This document shows positions 1 to 7,590 of a stretch of 12,586 nt of DNA, piece after piece; within the stretch, counting starts at the first letter, position 1; each line of letters begins with the position of its first letter. The notes beneath the pieces were generated by a model. It made no database searches. It had not been told where the DNA came from and saw only the letters and a program-made list of their open reading frames with translations. The stretch comes from Euperipatoides rowelli (taxonomy: Eukaryota; Onychophora; Udeonychophora; Euonychophora; Peripatopsidae): NCBI GenBank assembly GCA_003024985.2, contig PXIH01S0001394.1; one strand, written 5' to 3'. A program made the translations under genes and the position numbers.

Positions 1-466
1 TTAAGGTGAATAATTATTTTCGAAAAAAACCTTATCAATTTAACCTCCGGTGCAGGTTGAATATGATCAGTGACTAGCGAATAATAAACTTTATAAGGGA
101 CTTTCCCCGTAATCACCTGATCCAAAGTATCAGAAAGATCAAGATAACTGCTTACCATATCATACATTGGATGAACCTTACCTACCAACAGTGGAGGTGT
201 GGGTTATGTATTCTTGACCTTGACCTGTTAACAAGATATCCAACTAGTGAAATTTGTATCAACAATGTTTAATGCAACTATGAAGTCAATTGTGTTGCTA
301 AGTTGTTAAACATCTTTTAGCACAGGACGTATAATTTCACTAATGTCTGGGATTAACACGTCACTGATCTGAGCCCATACGCCATTTTGGAGGAAGGGCA
401 AAAAAATGTTTGATACCAGACGCTAGTATAATTTCAAACAGCATCAATATAAGTAGGCCTACCAGT
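1..466 (-). pseudogene. probable continuation of the minus-strand unknown protein, disrupted, running off the window
   Basis: Reading down from an acceptor-like CATTTCAG (AG at 468-467), one frame is open to a TGA at 363-361 and includes a hydrophobic stretch, LVGLLILMLFEIILASG. From about 400 down, a second frame becomes protein-like (NGVWAQISDVLIPDISEIIR). The switch falls around a T7 run near 402-408, so a one-base homopolymer indel or sequencing error is plausible. The second frame then carries TAA codons at 308-306, 230-228 and 206-204, but between and after them still reads like protein. The last 67 codons (203 to 3) are fully open and include HPMYDMVSSYLDLSDTLDQV and KVPYKVYYSLVTDHIQP. 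It runs off the left edge. It is either a decayed gene or transposon ORF, or a real gene whose small introns I have misplaced. The family is not recognised. Confidence 0.4.
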
Positions 467-608
467 CTGAAATGATTTCAGAAACTGTAAATAACTAACT
501 GGATTATATTAAATTTCCTAACATTGGTTTATTGGAATTATTTAATTAACTGTGTAAAATTAACAAATCTTTAATTGATTTACATTATTTATTTAATTAT
601 TACAATCA

Positions 609-698
609 GGAATTGAGCCCATGAGTCCAGGACTAACTAATCCCGACCTCAGTACATATATATGACAGATTAGCTGGTTGCATTACCTCAATAGCCAA
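609..698 (-). repeat. weak tRNA-like SINE head (A-box and B-box-like)
   Basis: On the minus strand, TTGGCTATTGAGG (698-686) resembles a pol III A box. About 65 bases downstream, GGGCTCAATTCC (620-609) resembles the B-box consensus GGTTCGANTCC with two differences. Spacing and order fit a tRNA-derived SINE promoter. No cloverleaf was confirmed, no poly-A or LINE-like tail was identified, and only one copy is in the window. It lies inside the putative intron between the two candidate exons. Confidence 0.25.
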
Positions 699-747
699 CC
701 TCCCATCAAAAAAATTACTTTAAAGTTTTAATTGATTAATTTATCAC

Positions 748-922
748 CTGTAAAAATGAAGATTTGAACATTTTGCATTAATTTCATTTGGCTTCAAATA
801 ATCAGCTAAAATAGGGGGTAAAAACAGTCTTTGACCAATAGTTCCTAGAAATGGGCCGCAATAAGTCCCATTATACCACGATTTTAACATCTGCGCATCT
901 ATTTTTGTCAATACGGGAAAGG
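748..922 (-). CDS. candidate internal exon of an unrecognised protein
   Basis: A 175-base segment on the minus strand stays open in one frame. It encodes about 57 residues with a balanced composition (W, C, G, P, D, Q), including KSWYNGTYCGPFLGT and LPPILADYLKP, unlike the I/N/K/F-rich peptides that random AT-rich DNA gives. The open frame itself extends from about 1012 down to 744. I placed the exon edges where splice-like sites occur: upstream a T-rich tract ends in ATTGTCAG before CCTTTCCC (base 922), and downstream TTTTACAG is followed by GTGATA (GT at 747-746). The exon ends with two bases of a codon, and the best downstream acceptor (base 466) supplies exactly one base, giving an Arg codon. 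No start codon is evident, so earlier exons would lie at higher coordinates. I do not recognise the family. Coding status is inferred from composition and splice-site fit only. Confidence 0.42.
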
Positions 923-1020
923 CTGACAATGTTGTGTCAAAATCAAAATCAATCAAAAAAAATATTATTTCATCTCTAGATGACCATAGAGTTGGGGTAT
1001 AGTGGGTTTAATATGTAGTA

Positions 1021-1054
1021 AGAGTTAGGGCTCAGGGTTACGGTAAGGTTAGGA
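1021..1054 (+). repeat. degenerate TTAGGG-like patch
   Basis: The segment reads AGTTAGGGCTCAGGGTTACGG and then TAAGGTTAGG, four imperfect steps of the animal telomere hexamer TTAGGG. It could be a decayed interstitial telomeric repeat or chance. It is too short to decide. Confidence 0.25.
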
Positions 1055-2303
1055 CTGTAAATTTAAAATTAATGCTGCTATCCAGCGGGTAAATTGGGAC
1101 TTTTTTTTGCAGCCAGTTTCTAGGTGCTCGTTCTTTGATCTGATGAGGGTCACAGCTGCTATTTTGTATAATCATCATCATTATCAAATCGGTAGACAAA
1201 TTTCAGATGTAACACTCTCACCTGCAGTCCTGCATATTTATTTATTCAAATCAACTAATACAATTGTATTAGGTAAGACTATGGTCTTATTACAATACAT
1301 ATCAAACATATAATATATCAAAAGTCTTTCAGAAAATGTCATTGCAAAATTATTTCAGGTGTGACACAAAACCACTTTCATATGGCCATTTGAAATACAC
1401 AAATTGCCACATCGGCACTAGTAAATCCATTATTTAAAAGAAACACAAAGATACTGATGAAGTTGCCAAATCTTTACTGTTAATGTTTAATTTGACTTAT
1501 TTGGAACACTTAGATGACATTTAATTTTAATTGACACGTAGGACAGAAATTTCTCTGCATTGGATATAATTAACTGTTGTTGGCAGCAGATTGTTAAAAA
1601 GGTAAACAATATGTATTTGCAGTAAATGGGAAACAATAGACACTAAATGATAGATATATGAGAAGGAGGGAGATGAAAATATTCACAAGTAGGATTTAAC
1701 TTTTTAAATATTGTATTAAATTTTGGGGAAATCAATTTAACTCATACAAAAATCCTGTGTAACACCACACTTGATAAAAACTATACCCAGATCCGTAAGA
1801 ATGGAAGCCTACTCTACTCACATTTAATAGTATGTTCAAATATATTATATATTAAATGTATGTAAATAAATTTTACGATTAATAAAATTTGTTAAAGTGA
1901 AAAATAGATAGAATGTTGCATTGTTGTCAGGAATAGTATACGGTATGCATACGAGGGGTCATTCTTTATTCGTATCATCTGACATTGAAGTCAAGGACAT
2001 TCATTTAATGGATGGTCATGTAATGATTTGAACATAAGAACTTATTATGCAGATTGTATCGTCTAATAAGGGTTTAAAACTGGAGATTTTTGTCCATAAA
2101 TTACCTCTATCAGTGTGAAACCTCCTTTATTTACAACTAGACAATTCAGCACGGAACATTGCGCCCCTACAATGTTAAATGATGGCAATTAATATTCCAC
2201 CCCATCCTCCCTCTTCCATTTGTTTAAAAATGAAAAAAATTCTAATATTTCATAATTCATGATTTATTGAATTATAGTTACGAGTTTGATCAATAGATGG
2301 AGA
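1055..2303. other. AT-rich spacer without a supportable gene
   Basis: Both strands were read. Only short open frames occur, for example about 68 codons at 1107-1313 on the plus strand and 41 codons at 2066-2188 on the minus strand, with no motif and no convincing start. A T8GCAG acceptor-like string sits at 1101-1112 (plus) and CTGCAG|GTGAGAG, a donor-like string, near 1219-1226 (minus). Neither is attached to a recognisable exon. A GTATGCATAC palindrome lies near 1943-1952. Confidence 0.5.
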
Positions 2304-2334
2304 TAGTCTATTTCTGCCACATAGAAATAGACTA
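2304..2334. repeat. perfect 12-bp hairpin with 7-nt loop
   Basis: TAGTCTATTTCT at 2304-2315 and AGAAATAGACTA at 2323-2334 are exact reverse complements, separated by GCCACAT. No T-run typical of a bacterial terminator follows, and the context is eukaryotic. Function is unknown; it may be the remnant of a foldback element or a chance palindrome. Confidence 0.8.
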
Positions 2335-2442
2335 GTTGAAATCGACGGAAGGCAATGAAGAAATTTGGTGATAAATTTAATTACATTCTTGTTATAGTTT
2401 TTTTTATTATTGTCTTTATTATATTTAGGATTGGTTAGTGCT

Positions 2443-2474
2443 AATATAGTTATAAATTAATATAGTTGCAAATT
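2443..2474. repeat. 16-bp tandem duplication (2 copies)
   Basis: AATATAGTTATAAATT (2443-2458) is followed directly by AATATAGTTGCAAATT (2459-2474), differing at two positions. A shorter AATATTAATA follows. It sits just before the purine-rich 5' flank of the retrotransposon. Confidence 0.75.
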
Positions 2475-2479
2475 AATAT

Positions 2480-3064
2480 TAATATTTGCTTTGGGGAATG
2501 TTAATGCATACGTTGGGGAGTGAGTTGAATTGGCAGGTAAGGAGAGAGGGCTTTGAAGGGAGACGTAATAGAATATTGAGGTTTGGACTGTATTATATTA
2601 GTTGGTTATAAGTAGTGCATTTATAATTTTAATAAAATTTGTTATATATTATTGTTTACTGTGTGAAATTGAATAGAAGCTGGGTAAATTAAAAATAATT
2701 TATTTTATTTAGTGTTATAAATTTTCAGAGTGCTTTCTCGAGAAGGGTAAGTTCATGAGATAATGTTGATTGAAATACATAGGATTGAAATATTTTAATA
2801 GGCCTATATCAGGAAAACTTATTCTTAGAATTTAAATTTTGAAAGTAATAGCTGAGATTTAGATATAGTAAATATATATACAATTAGAGAATGATTTAGG
2901 ATTAATATAGAAAGTAATATAAATAGTGTAGTTGTATTATAGTTAAGACTTAGGTAATAGATTAGGTTAATTGCTGAGTTTTGCTATGTTTAAAGGGGGG
3001 TTTTGGCTTAAATTGATAGGGATAAATTATAAGTAACATTGAATTACTATTAATATTTAATTAA
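2480..3064 (+). other. putative 5' leader of the CR1/L2 element
   Basis: This stretch precedes the likely ORF1 start (ATG at 3065), shares the G- and A-rich, C-poor character of the element and has no long open frame. LINE 5' leaders usually carry an internal promoter; no specific motif could be identified here. The boundary with host DNA is not resolved. Confidence 0.4.
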
Positions 3065-3191
3065 ATGGCTGAGGGTGGAGAAAATGGACTAGAGATGGTG
3101 GGGGAGTTGGGGAAGGGATAANGATTTTGGTGAGGGAGGGGTTAAGCATAGAATAAGTGTCAGAAAGACGCAGAGTAATTTCGAAGTGGTT

Positions 3192-3322
3192 TGTGAAAAG
3201 GTATGTGATGTGAAGAGGGAGGGGAAATGGTGGCATGCAATTTATGTCAGAGGTGGGTTCATCTGAAGTGTGTGGGGGTTGAAAAAAGAAAACAAAGCAG
3301 GTTATGGATATGCAATTAATGC
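3192..3322 (+). other. PHD-like zinc finger (Cys4-His-Cys3) within ORF1
   Basis: All eight candidate ligands can be placed: Cys at 3192 and 3204, Cys at 3236 and 3245 (CNLC), His at 3260 and Cys at 3269 (QRWVHLKCVGV), then Cys at 3311 and 3320 after a conserved Trp (LWIC). The W-x-H-x2-C core and the late W-x-C-x2-C are typical of PHD fingers. One frame change separates the first cysteine pair from the rest, and a TAA (3317-3319) sits between the last two cysteines. Confidence 0.72.
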
Positions 3323-3961
3323 ATAGTGGAAATAAGAGATGTAAATTCATAAAGAATAGAATAGAAGTATATGGAAGGAAAATGGAGGGAATGAGGAATG
3401 AGTTTGGGGGATTAAAGAAAGAGATGGAGAAAGTGTTAATAATGATAAAAAAATTAAGTATAGGGGTCATAAATAAGAGTAATTTGAATACAGGGGATAT
3501 AAATAAGGATAAAGTAGATGAAGAGGATGAGGATGAAAGGGAAATTAAAGATAGGGTTGAATGTAAAGCAAAATTGTTAGAAGAGAGGGTAGGACAGATG
3601 AAAATCGATATGGAGGGTTTAATTTGTAAATGGGAGGAAATGGGGAATGAAGTTAAAGAAAGCATGTTAACTATAGATGAGGATAATTCGGACAGGAATG
3701 AAGGGAGAAATAAAGGAGTAGAATGTGTTGAATATGATTCAAAGGATAATGATTCAGATGAATCTGAATTTGAATTAATAGATAGTACAAGGGACACTAA
3801 TATAGATATAGAGATAGAAGCAAATACTATGATTATAAAGAGTAATCTAAGAAAAAAAGAGGGGAAATATAGTGATAGGGAAAGATTTAGGGGATATGAG
3901 GGAAGAGAAAAGGGAGGATATTATCACAAAAGAGGATACAAAAATAACTGATAAAGGGGAA

Positions 3962-4432
3962 TTGCTTATAGGGGATTTGTGTATAAGGGAAGTGGGTAAC
4001 ATCTGGATTAGGGAGAACAGAGAGGGTAGGTGTAGGATTTTGTTAGGGGGCAAGGATAAGAGATATAAAAAGAATCGTAGAAAAAAATGTGAGAAGGGAA
4101 AATTAATAATTTTAGTAGGGACAAACGATTTAGGGGTTGCAAATGAAGAGGAAATATTGAGGAGAATGAAGGATTTAATAGAGACAGCAAAAAAATATGC
4201 AAATAAAATTGATATGGTGGGAATTTTACCAAGATTTGATAAAAGGAGGGAATGGAACAATAAAACAGACAGGACAAATAAAGGATTGAGTAAGATTTGT
4301 GGGGAGGAGGGAGTGGTTTTTAATAATTTAGGATACAAATTTAATAATTAGGATTTTTATAAAGTAGATGGATTACATTTAAATAGGAAGGGGGAATACA
4401 TTTTGGGAGATTGTTTAAAGAGCATTAGTAGA
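3962..4432 (+). other. SGNH/GDSL esterase domain within ORF1, nucleophile lost
   Basis: Block I reads LLIGDLCIREVG. The family has GDS here, and the Ser position (codon at 3977) is Leu (TTG). Block III GTND is intact (LVGTNDLG, 4118-4129) within a hydrophobic strand. Block V is intact as DGLHLNRKG (Asp at 4367, His at 4376), which lies after the in-frame TAG at 4349. The domain length and block order match the SGNH fold. With the nucleophile gone the enzyme would be inactive; a single C-to-T change from TCG would explain it. Confidence 0.78.
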
Positions 4433-4435
4433 TAG

Positions 4436-4577
4436 AGAAAGATGAAGGAGGGAAGGCATGGACAAAAGTGACTAAAATAGGGAAAGAGAAGGAAAGGGAA
4501 TATTGGGGTAAAACAGGAAAAAGGGAAAAATAAATAGGATGAGAAAGTATTTAAAACATATAAAAGGAAAAATAAAA
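4436..4577 (+). other. short inter-ORF spacer of the element
   Basis: Purine-rich sequence between the ORF1 stop (TAG at 4433) and the likely ORF2 start (ATG at 4578), with no sustained open frame. In this family ORF2 is thought to be translated by reinitiation or a similar unconventional route; no signal for it can be seen. Confidence 0.4.
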
Positions 4578-4597
4578 ATGAGAAAAATAATACATTG

Positions 4598-5286
4598 AAA
4601 ATAGGATTTATAAATATGCAAGGGGGTTGGAGAAGGGAGAAATTGGAAATCTTGATGGAGATGTGAGAGAAAGAAAAAAGATATTACCTAGGAGTGGTAT
4701 AAACACATTTAAAAAATCTGGAAATTCCTAATTGGGGGGGGGGGGGTAGTTGCAGAGAAATAGGGAAGGGGATGAAAAGAAGGATGGGGGATAGGTTTAT
4801 GGAGAGGAACGGGACTTGATATGATAATGGGGGAGGGGGTTGTAAAGAATATATGTGGATAAAGATAGGGAAAGGAGAAAATAAAATACTAGGAATAGTA
4901 TATATCACATCAAATAAGGATGACAGATTTAGAATGGAATAAAACATAAATAAATGTATGGAAAGAGATATAGAAATATTAATTAGAGAGGGAATGAAGG
5001 TTGATAATGGGAGACTTTAAAGGGCATATAGAAGAACTGGGAGAGAATGAAAATAAAAATGGGTTAAGGTAAAAAAAATTTGTGTGAAAACAAATATGGA
5101 AATAGGAAATNTAATGTATGTATGTGAAGGAGTGACTACATGGTGTAGAGAGGTACAGAAATTTGTCATATATTAAATATTAGTGGGAAGAGAATGGAAT
5201 AGTAAAATCAGGGAAATAAAAGTCTGGGATGAAGAAGAGAAAGACTGTGAATCCAATCATAATTTAATAACCATTACATTAAGAGG
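4598..5286 (+). other. APE-type endonuclease domain within ORF2, catalytic residues lost
   Basis: Family landmarks seen are KIGFINMQGGW (4598-4630), YYLGVV followed by THL with the catalytic Glu codon replaced by TAA (4700-4702), KILGIVYI near 4886-4909, GDFKGHIEELG (5010-5042) where the family has GDFN, and SNHNLITITL (5252-5281) where the family has SDHN. The order and spacing are those of the APE fold that nicks target DNA. A G13 run (4734-4746) lies inside it and is a likely indel or sequencing-error site. Stops and frame changes are frequent. Confidence 0.8.
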
Positions 5287-5968
5287 GATTCAAGTAGTTA
5301 GAGATAGGGAAAATAGAGAGATAATCAACCAAGGGTGGGAAATTAAAAGAAAGGAAGAATTAGAAAATTTTGGTAAAGAGTTAAATGTGAGACTAAAATA
5401 CGGAAATGAGATTGAATATGAGAAAATGATAGATAATGAATGAATGTGGAAAGAGATCAAAGGGAAATGGCAAAAATAGAAAGGGTTGGAAAGGGAGTTA
5501 AAAGAGATAATTAAGGATAGGAAGAAAGCAAATAGAGAATACAAGAAATGTATAAAAAATGAGCATAGTAATGAAATAATTAAAGAGATGTGGTAGAAAT
5601 ATATGATAAATAAAAGAAAAGCTATAATTAAAATAAGCGAGCGTAGAGGTAAGATGGATAGAGAGATGTTGAAGGAAATAAGAGAGTGGGATGCAATGGT
5701 TGTAGGAAATTTTGGAGATATGTAAAAAATAGAAAAGGAATAGGGAAAAGGGAAGTACAGGGATTAATGGATATAGAGGAGTAGTATAATAAGGAATTGA
5801 AGCTAAAGAAAATGCTAGATGATTACGTAAATGGAATAAAAGAGGACAAAGATAATAGAGATTACAAGAATAGTGGGGAAGGAATAAATAAGTTGAATAA
5901 ATATAAAAAATAAGGAGTAAGAAAATATAAAAATAGATGAGGGACTATTTAATAAAATAATAGATGAT
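5287..5968 (+). other. linker between endonuclease and RT
   Basis: A, G-rich sequence encoding K/E-rich, helix-like peptides in shifting frames, for example 5183-5443 and the stretch after it. This corresponds to the endonuclease-to-RT linker of ORF2. No independent gene is supported. Confidence 0.55.
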
Positions 5969-6993
5969 ATGAAGAATGGAAAAGCTAGGGGATTGGACGG
6001 TAGAGTGACAGAAATGGTTAAAGTGTTGGATTTAGAGGGTAGAATATTTGCTAAGAAATGTATGGAGGATATTAATATTATCAATGGAATTGGAATACCA
6101 AATGAATGGAGGAAGACAAGGATCAGATTGATTTATAAAGGAAAGGGTAGAGATAAAATGAAATTAGAGAATTATAGACAGAGTGTGTTATGTATATAGT
6201 GAAGGAATGGATTGTAGAATGGATGGAGAATGGAAATGTTTTGGGAGAGTTACAACATGGGTTTAGAAACGATAGAAACATGGGGGACTGTTTGTTTATA
6301 GTGACAACTAATTGAGAGAAGTATGAATGAGAATACTGGAATGGTGATGGGGTTTTTAATTTAAGTAAAGCATATGACATGGTAGAGAGGGAAATATTGT
6401 TAAAGAATAGTATGAGAGAAGATTGGGTAAGGTTTATTAAAAGTACATATGAAGATAATATAAATATTTATCAATGGGTGGGAATAAATTCTAAAGGGAT
6501 AGCAAGTAGGAGAGGGTTAAGACAGGGATGCCCATTGTCAGCTATATTATTTATTTTATACATAGATGAATTGGATAGTTGATTGTTTGACTCGGGGAGA
6601 GGAATATATTTGAGGCAATAGGTATAAGGTTACCAGGGTTGCTGTTTGAGATATCATGCTTTTTGTTGAAAAAAGTAAAGATATGCAGGTATTACTGGGA
6701 GTTTGTAACGATATAGGGAATAAACTTAAGATGAATTTTAATATAGGAAAATCTAAGATATTATGGATGAGTTATAATAGGTATGAAGTAACTAGAATTC
6801 TCTGGAAAAGTATAGCTGTGCCTGGAGTTATGCATGGAAATGATGTAATGGTAATGTCAAGTAGGGTAAGAAATGAAATAGAGAAAATACAAAGAGAAAT
6901 AAGTAGATATGCATTGGGAGGAAATATATACACAGCAATGGAAGCCATTAAAGGAGATAAGGGTTGGAGCACTGATGGTTGTAAAGATGGCAA
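5969..6993 (+). other. reverse transcriptase domain within ORF2, active site destroyed
   Basis: Visible RT blocks are KNGKARGLDG (about 5972-6001), PNEWRKTRIRLIYKGKG with LENYR (to about 6180), LGELQHGFRNDRN (about 6241-6279), motif A FNLSKAYDMVER (6355 onward; family has D where N at 6358 is), motif B RGLRQGCPLSAILF (about 6511-6552), LPGLLF then MLFVEKS at motif C (6627-6676), and KSKILWM after it. Between LLF and the codon before MLF only five bases (6648-6652) remain where A-D-D is expected, so the catalytic Asp pair is deleted and the frame shifts. Several other stops occur (6197-6199, 6580-6582). Confidence 0.88.
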
Positions 6994-7297
6994 GAGTTGT
7001 TGATAACAACAGAATAGTATATTTTTTAGGATTATGGGAGGGATATATGAAAAAAGTAACAGAAGGAATGAATTCCAGAAAATGGGGTAAACAGGTAAGG
7101 GAAATGGTTAGAAGAGAGGGAAAGAGGAGATGGAGAGAGGGAGTGAAAAGGAAGGATACATTAGAAGTATATAAACAAAGAAAGCATTAAAGAGGAAGGG
7201 AAATTGTATGGCAGGAAGTTTGGGCACTAGAGTTAGGAAAAGGAAATTTGGGGGTGAAATGGGTACATTATAGAGTTTATGTGAGAAAGGTGAGTAG

Positions 7298-7493
7298 GAT
7301 ATAAAACATATATTGTTGGAGTGTGATGTGCTTAGGAATGAGAGAAAGAGGATAACTGAGAGTGAGGGGAGGGAAGAAGGAGAGGTGAGAGGAATTAGAC
7401 AGGATGGCTAAATGGTTGGGGTTCGAGGGAGAATGGATTAGGTGGGTGAAGATGTTACTTAGAATGTGGGAGGTTAAGGGTGGCGGCGGATAG
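7298..7493 (+). other. C-terminal His/Cys and tryptophan-rich tail of ORF2
   Basis: DIKHILLECDVLRNERKR (about 7298-7351) matches the H-x4-C and following R of the C-terminal region of CR1/L2-type ORF2. A tail with LDRMAKWLGFEGEWIRWV and MLLRMWEVKGGGG ends at TAG 7491-7493. The upstream cysteine pair expected in a full CCHC motif was not found. Confidence 0.6.
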
Positions 7494-7590
7494 ATTTGTA
7501 GGGGGTGAATGAGGAATTGAAAAGAGTTGCTAACATCATGTGATGACTCCAGAGTAAAAGAGAAACCAAGTTTAGTCTTAGTCTTAGCAC
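7494..7590 (+). other. 3' UTR and tail of the CR1/L2 element
   Basis: A short 3' UTR ends in two TTAGTC units plus TTAG (7572-7587). CR1/L2-type elements commonly end in short tandem repeats instead of poly-A, which fits. Purine bias fades by about 7560. CATCA/TGATG (about 7533-7544) can form a small hairpin, as some LINE 3' ends do. Confidence 0.45.

Larger units (their letters stand above)
3065..4435 (+). pseudogene. CR1-like ORF1: PHD finger + coiled coil + SGNH esterase (disrupted)
   Basis: The likely start is ATG at 3065 (MAEGGENG). The N-terminal frame stops at 3119-3121 beside an ambiguous base (3122), and frame changes follow. The PHD-like region (3192-3322) is followed by an open frame of about 215 codons (3304-3951), rich in E, D, K and R, with regular hydrophobic spacing consistent with a coiled coil. 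An esterase frame of about 159 codons (3872-4351) comes next, is interrupted by TAG at 4349-4351, and continues to a TAG at 4433-4435. In this family ORF1 binds element RNA and forms part of the retrotransposition particle; the esterase role is less certain. At least three frame changes or stops make it non-functional. A minus-strand open frame over 3057-3797 is a shadow of the purine-rich strand. Confidence 0.82.
4578..7493 (+). pseudogene. CR1/L2 ORF2: APE endonuclease + reverse transcriptase (disrupted)
   Basis: Domains in order are endonuclease (about 4598-5286), linker, RT (about 5969-6993) and a C-terminal region (to TAG at 7491-7493). The likely start ATG (4578) is one base out of frame with the endonuclease opening KIGFINMQG, across an A5 run. 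ORF2 normally nicks target DNA and copies element RNA onto the free 3' end. Several frames carry recognisable family motifs, so the protein is cut by many stops and indels. The total span of about 2.9 kb matches a nearly complete ORF2 with one probable internal deletion near 6780, where the segment expected after IGKSKILWMSYN jumps to the later TRILWKSIAVPG region. Confidence 0.87.
2480..7590 (+). mobile_element. CR1/L2-clade non-LTR retrotransposon (LINE), near full length, inactive
   Basis: About 5.1 kb with the order expected for a CR1/L2-type LINE: a 5' leader, ORF1 with a PHD-like finger and an SGNH esterase, ORF2 with an APE endonuclease, RT and C-terminal region, and a short 3' UTR. 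It would have moved by target-primed reverse transcription. PHD plus esterase in ORF1 is an established hallmark of CR1-like elements. Every coding domain carries stops or frameshifts, so this is a fossil. The 5' edge is an estimate, set where strong plus-strand purine bias begins; it could be several hundred bases off. The 3' edge is placed after a short TTAGTC repeat. No LTRs are present and no target-site duplication was found. Confidence 0.88.

Noticed and set aside
1-308. Reassigned genetic code (TAA as sense) to explain the TAA codons
   Set aside because: The retrotransposon ORFs here are broken by TAA, TAG and TGA alike, and the window looks metazoan. Decay or mis-modelled splicing is simpler.
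1107-1313. 68-codon plus-strand open frame after an acceptor-like TTTTTTTTGCAG
   Set aside because: It has no ATG at its opening, no recognisable motif and no partner exon; one acceptor-like string is common by chance.
2066-2188. 41-codon minus-strand frame containing VNKGGFTLIEVIYGQ, with a donor-like GAG|GTAATT
   Set aside because: It is short, has no good acceptor and no link to the 748-922 exon could be shown. It could be an earlier exon of that gene but support is too thin.
2304-2334. Rho-independent terminator
   Set aside because: The hairpin is AT-rich, has no following T-run and lies in an apparent animal genome.
3057-3797. 246-codon open frame on the minus strand rich in S, L, F, P
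   Set aside because: It is the antisense of the purine-rich ORF1 strand, where stop codons are rare by composition, and it shows no motif. The same holds for the minus frames at 3847-4338, 4684-4947, 5815-6084 and 7277-7594.
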